Positions 35,801 to 48,986 of a DNA stretch of 64,000 nucleotides are shown piece after piece. Positions within the stretch are counted from its first letter, which is position 1. Every line of letters begins with the position of its first letter. A program made the translations under genes and the position numbers. Source of the DNA: Codonopsis lanceolata (taxonomy: Eukaryota > Streptophyta > Magnoliopsida > Asterales > Campanulaceae); assembly GCA_013146195.2 (NCBI GenBank), contig CM028377.1, positions 5,494,239-5,558,238 on the forward strand. Reading direction: 5' to 3'. Under the pieces are notes generated by a model that saw only the letters and a program-made list of their open reading frames with translations, made no database searches and was not told the origin of the DNA.

Positions 35801-38749
35801 GAATCCCATAATTCATGAAGGCAATGCATCGTCCCACCATCATTATGAAAACTCAAGTAATACCAGCTGGACTTATATGCAATGCATAAGTAGATGTTTA
35901 CTTGCTAATTCTCAAGTAGATATAATGATCTACTAAACTCATACTATTATGCACATTGTTACAATAATCACAAAACCACAATAGGAACTCATTTGAGTCT
36001 CTAAATCATAAGTGCCAAGTTTGTTCACTCTATTCAATTCAAGTCCCAAAAGCTAGTAATCTAGTCAACTGGAATATAATTGTCATAGGATCTCACCACG
36101 ATCCTCGTAAGGTTCAATTGTTCCTTAACTCGACTCCGTTGAGTCTTTACTACAATTCCATCCAAATAGAGTTTGAACACTATATGTGTTCCAAGACTCT
36201 TTTATGTTCTCGCTTGAGGCATAGTCGTTCTCATTCCATTTAGGAATCTTAGTTCAAGTCCCAAGTCAATTATATAAGGGAAGCTCAAGTTGATTATTGT
36301 GAAATCAAGCTTAGTTCAATTTTGATTCATAATTCCACTTAATAGTAGAATCCAAGTTCACCACAATTCATTAATCAGAGAACGCATACGAAGGCAAATA
36401 CATTCAATATGCTCATAAGTCATATCATAGAAACACATAGAAGAATCAATTCTTGACAAGGTAGGAAATCATGCATTTAGTCATAATATAAAATATACAC
36501 GATTTCCATATTCACTTATGAAATTCAACAGAGTCACAACTTAACCATCATCCATTAGTACTATCCAAGACTACTCCGTTAGTCTCGGATCATGAAGCCA
36601 TTTACTAAACTCTTCCTAGAGTAGTAACTCATTCAATAACACAAAAGTCGATGGTAGTCAAAGACTTAAGCAACACTAGAGCGGTAATAACCCGTAAGGT
36701 CAAACCATACCGGTGAGTCTTAGATAACAACATGGTCATCTTAGCGACTTATACAAGTAGACTCCATGTATAGAGTACTAAGAAAGCCCCAATCCAAATC
36801 TTCTCATATAATATTCTTCAAATTCATTATTCAACAAGTAAGTGTTTTTACCTCAAATTAAAGAATTATTCAACAAGTAGGTGTTTTTACGACAAGAGCT
36901 CATTCAAAGAATCAAGTAGGAATTGACAAGAGCGAATTCAACCCGTCAAGTAGATACATCATTCTACAACATGCTCTCAATTGTGCATTTGCTTCACACA
37001 ATCACATAAACCACATAAGAACTCGATTGAGTCTTATAATCACTCATATCAAACATGCCCTTCAATCCATCCCAAAGTCACGTAAGCTAATATATTAGTC
37101 TAACGCACTACAAACGTCGTAGGGATTGAATGTGGAGTCGGTATTGTTCAATAACTCCCTAATCTCAACTCCGGTGAGTTTTACTAAAATTCAACCAAGT
37201 AGAACATTGATACTATATGCATCACATTGCCCTTTCCTAAGTTCTCCGTTCATTTAGAACTCGATAACTAGGCCGGTCATGATCTTAAACTAGCCTTAAA
37301 CACAATCCCGAGTTTCAAACCCTAGAATCGGAGATTTTATTATACCTTGAATTGAAACATAATCTTTCACAAGAGTTGTTCCTAAGCTCATTATAAACAA
37401 CATTCATGCTTTGCATAAAGTCAAAATCACAGCTTCAATAAGAATTCATAAAATCCTACACATATTTTATAGGTTGAATTGGTGGTTTCTTCTTCACAAA
37501 AAGTGTTCATAATCATCAATAGAACAGCTATAATGAAGGGGTCATGTTACTTTATTGAACATGAAAATCTCAGGGATTTCTCAACGTACCTTAGTCCTAA
37601 TATTAATGGAGGAAAGGATGATCAAAGCAAGGATTGTTGTAGAGGAGATCGAGGGCTTCGATTTGGCGGTCTCGGATCGCCGATCGGACCACCGGAACTC
37701 CGGGAAATGTCCTCTCAAGTTGCGATGACCTCCATGGACGAAAATGGAGTTCAAGTCTCTGAATGTCAGCTTTTTTTTGATCAACAATGGCTGTAGAGGC
37801 TGAACAAATGCTTATATACTTGCCAAGAAGACCCCAATCCAAGTGAAGGTGGTTAAATGGCTTCTTATTGGCTATGGCATGTAAGCCTTTGATAAGGAAT
37901 GATCCAAGGGCCAAGAAGGGTTGTAGGAGAGTCAAAAAAGAGGGCTTTGACTCACTTTGGTCGGCCAAGGGCAAGGGTGCAAGGGTCAATAGCCAAAACA
38001 CTCAAAAAATGTCACAAACCAGAATCTGGAAAACAGACAGTCAATCTTGTAAAATCTACCATAAATATCTCACACCTCCAAATGATATGATTATTGATTT
38101 TTATGAAACTAGACGCTTTAAAATATAGTTTAGCCTTTTAAATTACTCAATTTGGACTTATCAAAATATGGCTACTACAAGTTCAAGTACAGAAGCTGAT
38201 TTCCTGAAAACATAATTCTGGCATAGCCGTAAGTCAAGACCTAAATGAGGTACTTATACACCTTGGAAAAATATCATATTTTACAGGGAGTATCCTAACA
38301 TATGTATGTAATACATAATAAATTGTTAGAAATTCTCTTTGGTATATTGGTACGAGAATTTTCGAAGTTTCAAAGTGAATCGAAAGTAATAAGTTGGTCA
38401 TCTTATTTCCAAAATGCAACAAGTCCATGAATAATGATTGTGCAAGCATGAGAAATACTAGTACACATGGTCTAGAACTCAAATGAACACCTCGCAAGAC
38501 GAAACACAAACAATACAAGCAACGAAGGCAAACACGAGAAACCCTAAGACTCAAACGAAGCAACAAAGCTTCTAAACTTTCAACCAAGCATACTATGATC
38601 AAGATGAACATTATAAGTCATATATGCAAGGTACTAAGACTCCAATGAGACCTAGTTAAGTTCTAACATGCTAATATGATCACTCAACGCATTAACAACA
38701 AAGCATGCAACACGAGAAAGTCAAATACACGAAGGTTCGGGGTCTTACA
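32847..38749. repeat. Gypsy LTR matter with internal tandem duplication
   Basis: It begins TGTGACGACCCGACCCGGAT and ends GGGGTCTTACA, the same kind of ends as the LTR at 22640-25451. The first ~1.4 kb occurs twice in tandem: 32860-34225 and 34228-35705. Shared text includes cccgacccggattcca, gtgccgctggaact, aacatggtca, cactttgttatcacataagtg and gtatcaaagtaccgag. The rest (35706-38749) is single copy. No pol is adjacent. It is best read as a solo or rearranged LTR. All short open frames in it (for example 37479-37796) are regarded as chance. Confidence 0.72.
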
Positions 38750-39258
38750 CTTTTGGTTATGACAAATGGGGCTACTTCCCCACTGTAGCTAGCAGTGGAG
38801 GGGTGTGTGAACCGAATCCGGTGCGGTGATACATTGCAACCACGAATCCCATAATTTGTGAAGACAATGCATCGTCCCACCATCAACGTAAAAACTCAAG
38901 TAATGCCAGCTGGACTTATATGCAATGCAAAAGTAGATATTTGCTTGCAAATTCTCAAGTAGATATAAAGATCTACTAAACTCATACGATTATGCACATT
39001 GTTACAATAATCACAAAACCACAATAGGAGCTCATTGAGTCTCTAAAATCCCAAGTGTCAAGTTGTCCACTCTATTCAAGTCAAGGTCCAAAAGCTAGTA
39101 ATCTAGTCAATGGATTCTAGGAGTTGTAGGGTCTCGTTCTACGTTTTCATTTAAGGCATTTCTAAGTTCTCATTCCATTTAGGAACCCTAGTTCACAAGT
39201 CACTAACTCAAGTACGAGTTGGTAGCCTAAGTCGATTTCAAGTTTGCAGTTCCACTTG
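38750..39258. repeat. Further gypsy LTR fragment
   Basis: It repeats 35700-36300: ggggctacttccccactgta, gctagcagtggagg, gcatcgtcccaccat, gccagctggacttatatgc, aagtagatata. It is joined directly to an LTR end at 38749 and to the duplicated arm at 39259, so both borders are rearrangement points. Confidence 0.75.
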
Positions 39259-41694
39259 TTAATCGAATACGAGCATGGAGACTCCACGTTTACTTCTTCT
39301 TTCTAGTATCAGACTGCCACTAGAATCCGTACTCCCACTCGGATGAAGATCACCTTGACTCTCATTAGCGACTTTCATAGGTTCAACCTCATATTGTACC
39401 GTAGGATTAGGTTGAGGCAATTCCCCACCTTCGCCAAAAGATGTCATATGTTCTTCTTCCATTTCAAAAAGTTCAAAGTCTTTCCTAAATTCACCTACCT
39501 GTGGGAAATCACTCTCAATGAAATCAACATTGCGCGACTCTGTTTCAGTCATTCCTACGTCAGGTTTTCCACCGTACATAACATAACCCTTTGAGGTATC
39601 TGAATACCTTATGAAAACACACTTGTTTCCTCTAGGGTCTAGTTTTTCAAACTTATTAGAGGTACTATGGATGTAACCTGCACAACCCCAAGGATGAAGA
39701 TGCCCCAATTTAGGCTTCTTACCTTTCCAAAGTTCATAAGGGGTTGTGGGAACTGACTTAGAAGACACTCAGTTAAGTATGTAGGCGGTAGTCATTTGCG
39801 CATCCCCCCAAAACGAAATTAGGAGGTTGGCATGTGCCATCATCGACCTAACCATTTTCAACAATGTTCGATTCCTTCGTTCTGCAACACCATTTTGTTG
39901 TAGAGTTCTAGGAATTGTCAACTGTCGACGTATTCCCTTTTTCTCACACAATTCTTTAAATTGATCAGATAAATATTCACGGACTCGATCAGTTCTAAAA
40001 GTTTTTAAGCTTTTATCATTTTGATTCTCAACCTCTGCGAGAAAGCGCTCAAAACACTTGAGAGCTTCATCGCGGTGAGAAATAAGGTAAACATAACCAT
40101 AGCGTGTGTAGTCATCGATAAAAGTGAGAAAATAGGAAGCTCGATGACATGCCTTAACATTCATTGGCCCGCAAATGTCTGAATTGACTAACTCTAATGG
40201 ATGTGTGGCTCTTTTTGCATTACCAAAAGGCTTTCGGCAAGTTTTTCCTGCCAAACAAAATTCACACAAGGGTAGGTTGACTTTGCTGAGAGACCCCAAT
40301 AGGCCTTCTTTAGCCAATCTCGTCATCCTATCTTTTCTTATATGTCCAAGTCTAGCATGCCATAACTCAGAATTAGAATCATCATAAACCATACAAGAAG
40401 AAGAATTAACAGAAGAATTATATGAATTCAACAAATCTAATTTAAATAAATTATCTGACAAAAAACCATGTGCCAAAATCTCATCACCAAAACAAACATC
40501 CAAGTGATCATCACTAAAATTAAAAGAATATCCATGTTCTAGCAATTGTCCTACTGATAATAGATTATGTCGAATTCCAGGTGCATAAAGAACTTTATGA
40601 ATAGTCAATGTGCGCCCACTCCGCAATTGAAGTTGGTATGAGCCAACTCCTTTGACTTCAACAGACGAACTGTTTCCCATGAAAATTCTTCTTGTACCCG
40701 CTGGAACTTTTCGATAATCTACAAATCCTTCTCGACCCCTTGTCACATGTTTAGTTGAGTCTGAGTCTACAATCCACACAGAAAGAGAGCCAGCTAATAA
40801 AACATGAGAGAAAACATAACTTTTCATGGAGATATGATTAAGGGATACCTTCTTGGGCTCAGGACAAGTCCGAGTAAAATGACCCAAGGCACCACAGTTG
40901 TAGCACTTTTGCTTAGCAATATTATTTTTGCCTCTACGACGTTTAGCAATCTTGTCACTTTTGGGGCCCAAATTCTGAGTCTTCTTGCCTTTAGTTTGTT
41001 TCTTGCGTTGCCCATATGGCTTGCGCAGACCCTCAAGGGAAACAAGAGCAAGATCACGAGTCGAAACACTTATCGCGCGATTCGCTTCATGACACTCAGC
41101 GTCAAGCTCAACATGGCGAGATACATCTGCAAATATCTGAATGGAGTCTGCATGAGTCAAGATACGCCTCGAACTACTTCAAGAGTCAGGAAGTGAACGA
41201 ATCACCGCTTGAACTTGTTGTTCATCAGATAAGATAGAACCAACAGCCTTAAGAACACAAATCATTCCGGACATCTCGCGTAGTTGTTCAAGAATGTTAC
41301 GTTTCTGGTCAATCTTATACCTTTCAAACTTGTAAGTCAAAGTTCTCAACTTTGTAGCAGAAGTATTCCCATAAATGTGTTTAATGTCATCCCACATTTG
41401 TTTTGCAGTTAGACAATCCTCAAACTCGCCAATCAGATCATTATGCATGCTACTCAGCATAGTAAAGTGTGCACATCGATATTTTTTTTTCCATATAAGG
41501 AATTCATGCATTTTCTGGCGATGTTGGGTGATGGTCAAATTACCCATCTCTGGTTCTTCCATCATAATATCTAGGTTGTCCAGAACCTCTTGTTCGTTTA
41601 GCAAATATGTGATTTTCCTGTGCCAAACACTATAGTTTGTGCCATCCAATTTCTCACCCTTGTTAAGGTCAGCGATTACATTCTTAGAAACCAT
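39259..41694 (-). pseudogene. copia3 gag-protease-integrase, right copy: one frame with two stops
   Basis: All of 41694-39259 is a single frame interrupted by only two stops. The first, at about 41179, is TGA where the left arm has TGG (SLPDS stop versus SLPNSW). The second, at 39769, is TGA where related copia elements have arginine (TAYILN stop VSSKSVPTTPYELWKG); the left arm shares it. Domains on the minus strand: gag MVSKNVIADL, zinc knuckle CYNCGALGHFTRTC, protease VDSDSTKH, GAG-pre-integrase LWHARLGHIRKDR, integrase NSDICGP, FRTDRVREY and NGVAERRNR. The protease triad DSG reads DSD, a private change that should abolish activity; the left arm keeps DSG. Truncated before RT, so it is dead in any case. 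Confidence 0.88.
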
Positions 41695-43508
41695 TTCACT
41701 ACAATTTATTGCAAAAAAAAAAAAAAAGACATAAGCATATATATATTTCGATTAACTTTTGTTCTAAAAAATCAATTACTAAATATAATCACATCATACA
41801 CGTAAGGAGAGAAAATCCACAAGGCTCGTAATCACAACCAAAGTATGCACAACGTGAAAATTTTTATAAATTGATAATTTAAACAAAAGAAATAAGATAA
41901 AACAAATCCATCAAGCACATATCATGTACATAATTATTTTCACTACTGAATAAAATTCACAAAGAATTTTAAAAAATTTCAGAACAGTCCCTTACAACCC
42001 TAAACAGTCACAGAATGACAAAACAACTCCTGGATATTATTTTTGAATTTTTAAAAAATCAAAAAACATGTTTTTATACACTAAAAAAGCAAAAACAAAT
42101 ATTTCGAGGCTGAATTGATCAAAACAGAGGCATTCATTAGACTCAGAAGGCCAAAAAACATCTAGACGTGCCGGGCGTTTCAAAAATGGAGGTCCAGAAA
42201 CGCCGCACGCGCCACCTGCATGTGTGGGCTTCGAGGCCGACACCGAATCAAAAGCGAGTGCTAAAGCGAGTAGGCCCCCACTTGTTGACGTGGCAGGTGA
42301 TGTGGTGGAAACGTCATCAATCAAATGTTTGACCGTTGACCAGTCAACAGTTGACTGGTCTTCTACGCTGCCTTCCCACACGCCCAGCCGGAGAGTGGGC
42401 TCCACGCACCGCCTTCCGGTGCTCCGATGAGGTCGCGGACAGTGGCGTTGGATTCGTCTCGTCAAGTACTTTTCAGTCATGTACTTTTTACATCGAAAGG
42501 TGTGCCACAAAAAGCACGTACATCGAGGCAGAGAGTGGGGTTTGTAGGACGTCAATTTTTCAACCCTAAAAATCGATTCGCGAACGTGATCTGTGAGCCA
42601 ACTTCGCGAGGCCGTAAAACGTTCATTTCAAGTCCAAATTAAGCATATAATATGTTGTTGGAAAGATCTCGCGGAGTACTACAAGGAAAGTCCATAAAAC
42701 CGCGGTTTTACAAAATACAAACAGGTCATAACAGCATGCAAAGTTTGAGAAAAAACAATTTTCAACAAAACTTGGGTTTGTGATATTTTGAAAAATACCC
42801 AATGGATTTCAACGAGAATTTATTATGTTGTTCGCCTCGACATAGGAAACTTATACATATAAATTTTTCTCGAAAATAAAAACGTTTTACACATAAAATA
42901 ATAAAACTCATTTGGTTCGTTATCGAGTAAAAATTTTAAACAAACTCAAAACAAAATCATGCAATTCATGGTATAACGAAACGAGCAATCAAACATATAA
43001 GCTCTGATACCAATGAAGGATATATCTAAACATATATCACACAAGTTCGATATCAAATAGTAATCATGAGTTACCTTGTGCGAATTAGAACTTTGAGCGA
43101 AGCGGAAGAATTTTGCTTAAGCTACGATTTTCGTATGTCACGATCAAGAATCCGGCCTGCAAGTTTCTCTCGTCGGATTGATATCACGTAGCTCGAATAT
43201 TAATATTGGTTCACACCGCAAATCCAAGCCTCTTGATGGTTAGACTAGAAGGAGTATTTGGTGAGATAGAATTAGGAGAGAGAGAGGGGGCGGCCAATCC
43301 ATAGAAGACGTGTTCTTCGATTAGGTGTTAGAGTTTTACCCCTTTAGTTGTCCTATTTTTATTATTACCAACAAACCCTATTTTTTGTAGGTTAAATTAG
43401 TTCAATCCCAAACCCCATTGATTTGGGAAACTAATTAACCAATAATAATATAAATATATTATATGTGGGCAAAAATAAATAATCAGGCCACAAGCCCAAT
43501 TACTACCA
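39266..43508 (-). mobile_element. copia3, right-arm copy
   Basis: Mirror of 14093-18335: LTR 43014-43508, primer-binding site complement ggctctgatacca (43000-43012), leader, gag, protease and integrase, truncated before RT. Its coding frame is better preserved than that of the left copy. Confidence 0.87.
43014..43508 (-). repeat. 5' LTR of right copia3
   Basis: Starts (plus strand) tgaaggatatatc and ends cccaattactacca; homologous to 14093-14589. Confidence 0.82.
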
Positions 43509-43748
43509 TGAGGAAATATAAGATAATGAGCACACCGAAGATAAGAGTGAAGTTGGCTAAAAACGACTTGTCCCAAAGGATTTGACTTTTCTAGATTATA
43601 TTGAGTTGTAAAATAGCGTAAACCTTCTATATGTACGACCTTTGCCGATAAAAACTGGGGATAAAAAAGAAACATATTTTTTTTAAGACAATGAAGAAAG
43701 GACCACGTTTGTAGAGACATGAGAAAGAGGGAATTTGTTAGTAACTTA

Positions 43749-44049
43749 GGTGCCGTTTGGTAGCTAGCGTTAAAGGCAGATAGGATTAATAAGCCGAATT
43801 ACCTGATGTTTGGTATACAATAGGTGGTCGGGACTAATAACACGAGTTATCCGGATTAAGTCATTATTGCCTCACTATTAATATCAAGGAGGAGGGTGGT
43901 ATTATTAGCGCCCTCACTAAAAAAAATTGGGATTAACATTTGTAATTTCGAAATTACCTCCGATATGCAAGTGAAGATTAATAGCGAGGGCACTAATAGT
44001 ACTGGGAGTAGTAATACTGCTTATCCTTGTTTGACTACAAAACAAGTCC
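43749..44049. mobile_element. Harbinger/Tourist-type MITE private to right arm
   Basis: 301 bases with ends GGTGCCGTTTGGTAG and (complement) GGACTTGTTTTGTAG, flanked by TTA on both sides (43746-43748 and 44050-44052). The left arm has the uninterrupted site with a single copy of the triplet (13854-13856). TTA duplication and a GG..C.GTTTGGT end are features of PIF/Harbinger elements. There is no transposase. Confidence 0.82.
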
Positions 44050-44822
44050 TTAATGTATAGCTTTTGATGTTTCAAAATATGTTTGGGGCAATGAATTTCC
44101 GTTTGAAAGTCAAAGTTATTAAATTTTTTTTACCTATTTTTAGTAACAAATAAGTGATATTATGACACTTTCATGCACTCATATTTGAAAGTGAAATTTT
44201 TTAGTAAGATATCCAAAAATTGAATAGCGTCTAAAATGGAGGAAGTATAATATGTTCATTGTTTGACTATAGACAAATATTGGTCAGGATTTGGTATTTA
44301 GCAAGAAAGATTAAATCTCACTTTGAAGCATGCGAAGGGGGGTTTGAGCGAGAATCCTTCTCAACAAATAGAGCTTATTGTTTGACCGTAGACATTTACT
44401 GGTATTTAGTATTGGCAAAAACTTATGTATGATAATCTTACGGATATTTTTGTAAAAGAAATTCTTTTTATCTAATTCATCGAATATTGGTGGGTTAAAC
44501 TTTAAGAAAGTGAAGTTACGTCTTATGAATAAGGACCGATGAGATGATCCTACAAAAATCATCTCCTACAAAAATACTTATCCTTTAGTGTTTAACTGGG
44601 CAATTAATAGGCAAATTTAAATTTCACTTTCAAGCATGCTATGCGAGCCTCCTTCGCACCACCCCTTATTTGAGGGTAGTTACTTTATGGACAATAGGGG
44701 CTATTAGAGATATTTGGGTTTAAGTTTGGGGCTAATAGGCCGAACCGATAGGTTCATGGCGCGTTAGGGATAGCCGAACAAATAACTGTTATAATTTGAT
44801 ATTTTCTTTTAAAAAAAAAATT

Positions 44823-45053
44823 CCCCCGTCCCTAAATTATCGTCCTCCTTTTATTTTTTGTCCGTCCCAAAATAATTATTCAGTTTGAAACTTATTTTTT
44901 TAGAACATCACTTTTACCACTTTAATTATGGGCCACATACACATGTGATTTAAAAGAAAGTACACATTAAACCAATATAAATAATCAAGTCAATTTGTTT
45001 TTCTTAATTCGTGCGCTGGATCAACTAGGACAATAATTTAGGGACGGAGGGAG
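44823..45053. mobile_element. Stowaway-like MITE, right arm
   Basis: Ends CCCCCGTCCCTAAATTATCG and the complement of CTCCCTCCGTCCCTAAATTA, with TA at the right edge. It is the counterpart of 12803-13061. Confidence 0.75.
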
Positions 45054-45421
45054 TATTTCTTATGGCTCCAAATCGTCTATCATACTCTGTCACATTCCAT
45101 GTCCCATTGAATCTCGATCGTATTTTTTCCTTGTTATTTTAGTTAGTCTTTTTTTTATAAGGAAACATGTAGAAATGAGATTCAATTGAACATGAGATAT
45201 GACAGAGAGTGAGATAGATGATTTGAAGTCATTTCTTATAAAATTATGTACAAAAGAAATTTGTAGTTTCATTATGATTAGATGTTAGAGAAGCTGCTTT
45301 GTAGTTAGTACATCCATCATATGCATTTAAATTGTTCTCATTGATTTAAATGGTTTGAAAGAATAATAATGGTTAGGATATTTATTGTTCTAAATAGTCT
45401 AACATGTAACAATGTAATTCT

Positions 45422-45422
45422 C

Positions 45423-45472
<50 letters not shown>
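45422..45472. repeat. Compound (AT)n(GT)n microsatellite
   Basis: Right-arm counterpart of 12553-12608, with different run lengths. Confidence 0.95.
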
Positions 45473-45765
45473 TACTCTTAAATACTTGAAATTGAATTCA
45501 TTCATCTCGGTATCAACATCATTGCAATCTAATTGGGGACAAAAAAAAACCACGTTAAATAGTCTGATCCGTGCCAGAACAAAAAGATCTAAAATAAAAT
45601 GTTTTTTACTCTAATTTTTATGCGGAAAATTAACATTTTATTTAATCTAAAGACTAAGTGATTTTCAATTAAATAATGTTAGTGAAAAAACACTTTATGT
45701 TTTAAATAAACACTTTATTTTTCACTGACACTTTATGTTCTAGTTTATATTTTTTAGTCAAATTG

Positions 45766-46047
45766 AGTGATTCTCAAAAATTGAAATTTAACATGTATTA
45801 TTTTATTTATAAAAAGTGTAAGTTGTAGGAAAATTATTTAGGAATAAATGAAGTAATTTATGTCAATATTATTATTATATAAAAATAATACCAAACGTTT
45901 ATTTTAAAAAAATCATGTCCAAAAGATCAAAAAAAATATTCTATTCATAAAATCTAATATTAAAATTTTAATTTTAAATATTTCAAAAAGGTAACATTTT
46001 AATACTTTTGTGAAATTGTAGTAGTAATAGTAGTCATTTTGATAGTC

Positions 46048-46127
<80 letters not shown>

Positions 46128-46507
46128 CTTAATAGTAATAATAGTGGTAGTAATAATAACATTATTAATTTTTTTTTTTTGAAATGAAAGAGAATGAAAT
46201 GATTTAATTTATTTGAGTTTGAAAATATATATGTGTAGGAGAGGTTTAATTTGAAAAAAATACAAATTGCATAGGTCTCTCCCGTTCCACGTCAGCATCA
46301 CATAGGCGTTGACTTGACTCCAATTGCATAAAAAACATCCACCTATTTGACCTCCGTTACTTATTCAGACGGCTAACTAACGGAAGGGTTTAATTTTAAA
46401 AAATAAAATAAGCTAAGGTTTAATTAGCCAAAAATAATTATACAAGGTTCAATTCGCAAAAGATAAAATATGCCGAGGTTTTTTTAATCTAATTTACTCA
46501 AAAAAAT
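45766..46507. repeat. Dispersed ~740-base repeat, copy 3 (inverted)
   Basis: Reverse complement of 11512-12259, as part of the right arm. It contains the AAT run at 46048-46127. Confidence 0.8.
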
Positions 46508-46681
46508 TTATTTTCAAACAAAGATTGTTTGTCCAAAATAGAACAAAGTATCTAGTTCAATATAATCGGTGCATCAAAAGTTTACCTTCGAGTAGTAGTA
46601 ATTAACTTTTTTCTTTTTTACTAACTAGATTTTATGCCATGCTCGATTAAGAATAACTTGTCTCGATAAATATTAAGTAAA

Positions 46682-48986
46682 CTAGGTTATATCCGTGCGA
46701 TGCACGGTTTTAAGATTTTTTTTTTCAAAAGTTGCTTATAATTTAAAAAAAATCTCAAACTCGTTAAAATTAGAATCTTTTGAAGAAATTTAAAATAGGA
46801 TAAATATTGAATTTAATATATGAATAATTAATGTCAATTGGATCCCTTCGGGTGAATTTGGCCTATGACGTCGATTCCCCATGTTGAGAAGGGCCAGGGG
46901 GTTGTGGACTTATATAAGACATGCGGGGGCACGTGTTGCAGATTTGCAAAACGTTGGAACTTGTCGCAATGACGCACCCACCGAATACAATTAGTTTCAA
47001 ACGTACTCCAATACTATCCCTGTCGGATAACTTTCTTGGACAGCATATGGTCATTCATGTGGGGTTCGCAGGTACCACCATGCAGCTGATCCATGATTCA
47101 CTCAGCTTTGGCTTGATCGACGCATAATAAATTAAGGCCTTGATAGTGTCTTTTATATAGGCTGCCACCGCTGAGTACAAATTGTAAGGCCCACCTCCGC
47201 AGGGAGACCTTCCCTCTTTTGTCTAGGCCGGGAGGATATATTCCTTTCTGAAGCAGATTTAAGATATCAATGTACCAAAGCTCGTGATCTACTTCAGGGG
47301 CTGTATTAATTTTGAAGCAGTATGCCGACGTGACCTTCTTCCCAACTACAAAAGGTTGGACTTGAGTTTATGTAGGAATTAATTTGGACTAGCGATGCCA
47401 GAGTGGCTAAGGCATCGACGAATTGATTTCTATCTCATGGCAGATAGTGGAACGAGATAGAATCAAATCGTGCAGCAAGTGCTATTAATTTGGCATGATA
47501 GAGCTGCAATCTGGGATCCTGGGTCCTCCATTTCCCTTCGACTTGATTTATGATTATAGCGGAGTCTTCATATACTTCGAGATTTTTGGCTCCCCTTTGG
47601 AGAGCTTCTTCTAGGCCAGCAATACAGGCTTCATATTCAGTTGTATTGTTTGAGCATTCGAACTCCAACCTTATGGCCAGCGGAGTATGAGAATCAGCCG
47701 GGTCTATAAGCAAGATTCTTATGCCAAAGCCTCTTTTATTTGCGGCTCCGTGAAAGAACATCTGTCAGCTGGTGTCATGGTCAGTGATTTCCAAGACACC
47801 TTCGTCCGGGAAGTCAGGCTCAGTTGCATCTTCAGCTTTTAAAGGCAAATCAGCTAAGTGATCTGCAATTACGCTGCCCTTGATAGATTTGAGTGTGACA
47901 TAATGTCAAACTCATTGAGAGGAAAGGACCACTCGGCTAGTCGGCTAAAAAGTGATGGCTTGCCGAAGATGTACTTTATAGGATCCATTCTGGATATGAG
48001 CTTGATGGATCATCCTTGCGGGTAGGTCTTGAGCCTTTGAGTGGCCCAGACTAGGCCGGTGCAGCTTTTTTCTAGCGCTGAGTAATTTAGCTCGATTCCT
48101 TGCAACTTCCTACTTATGAAGTATATGACATTTTCAATGTAGGAATTTTCTTTCTCTTGGGCGAGCATAGCCCCTACTGACGTGTCTGTGACGGTTAAGT
48201 ATAGGAGGAGAGGTTTATGTGTATGGGGCGGAGCTAGCACATGTGGATTGGTAAGATAGACTTTTATTTTTTCGAAGACTAGCTGACACTTTTTGTCCCA
48301 GACTTGGTCAGTATTCTTTTTTAGGAGTTTAAAGAGGGGCTCACATGTGGTTGTTAGCTGTCTGATGAAATGACTGATATACTGCAATCGGCCTAGGAAG
48401 CCTTTGACTTCGGTTGGAGTTTTTGGCCGCGACTGTTTAATTAAATGAATCTATTATCTTATTAAATTATAGCAGAGATGTACGGGTAATATGAATTTCA
48501 AATTTAATTAACTATCTACAATTGGATCAACTTAATTTTACTTCAAAATAAAATAAAATAATGAAATTAATAGTTTTTTAAATTTATCAGAATAGTTAGT
48601 AATTTAAAATAGTTAACAATTAACAACTGAATACTTTATATTTTAAATTTAAAATAAATAAAACTTGAAATAGTAGGAAATTGAATATATTTTTTATAAC
48701 TGGTTTAAAAATCTATCAGATTGTAAAAATCTTTAATTAACTTTTTATCTCTAAAACTTTGAAATCAATTGTGATAATATCAAACTTATCATAACTAACC
48801 GTATAAAACTTATCCTAAACTAATTACAAAATCAAATGTGATAAAACTTTTCTGAGTAAAATAAAAAAAACTACAATATAAAAGAGGGTGACACGTGGCA
48901 TCACATAATTTTTTTTATTTTTTTAACATTTTACAGAAAGCCACCACGTGGCAGTAGTGGCTTCTGTTTTAGTTATAATTAATAGA
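46682..48986 (-). mobile_element. Non-autonomous Helitron private to right arm, carrying gypsy pol
   Basis: On the minus strand it starts TCTATTAATTATAAC and ends with the hairpin CCGTGC-ATC-GCACGG, then ATATAAC and CTAG. This is the canonical Helitron form (5' TC, 3' hairpin a few bases before CTRR). It sits between A and T with no target duplication. The left arm has the exact empty site (ttattaa|tttactt, 11354/11355). It is 2305 bases long. No Rep/helicase is visible, so it moved using another element's proteins. Its interior is mostly captured retroelement sequence. Confidence 0.92.
46845..48430 (-). pseudogene. Captured Ty3/gypsy (Tat-like) pol fragments inside the Helitron
   Basis: Minus strand, in order. 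48387-48010 is the end of RT and the first RNase H (FIRQLTTTCEPLFKLLKK, FEKIKVYLTNPHVLAPP, YFISRKLQGIELNYSALEKS). 47761-47435 is a second, archaeal-type RNase H (MFFHGAANKRGFGIRI, SNNTTEYEACIAGLEEALQR, EVYEDSAIIINQVEGKWRT). About 47250-46850 is the integrase zinc-binding region in broken frames (YKRH, LHGGTCEPHMNDHM, NTCPRMSYIS). A dual RNase H is the mark of Tat-lineage gypsy elements. The link between the first RNase H and the aRNase H is shortened, no LTR is present, and frames are broken. The orientation agrees with that of the Helitron. Confidence 0.85.

Noticed and set aside
37479..38128. Overlapping open frames of 60-132 codons on both strands
   Set aside because: They lie inside gypsy LTR sequence, without family resemblance and with both strands open; regarded as chance.
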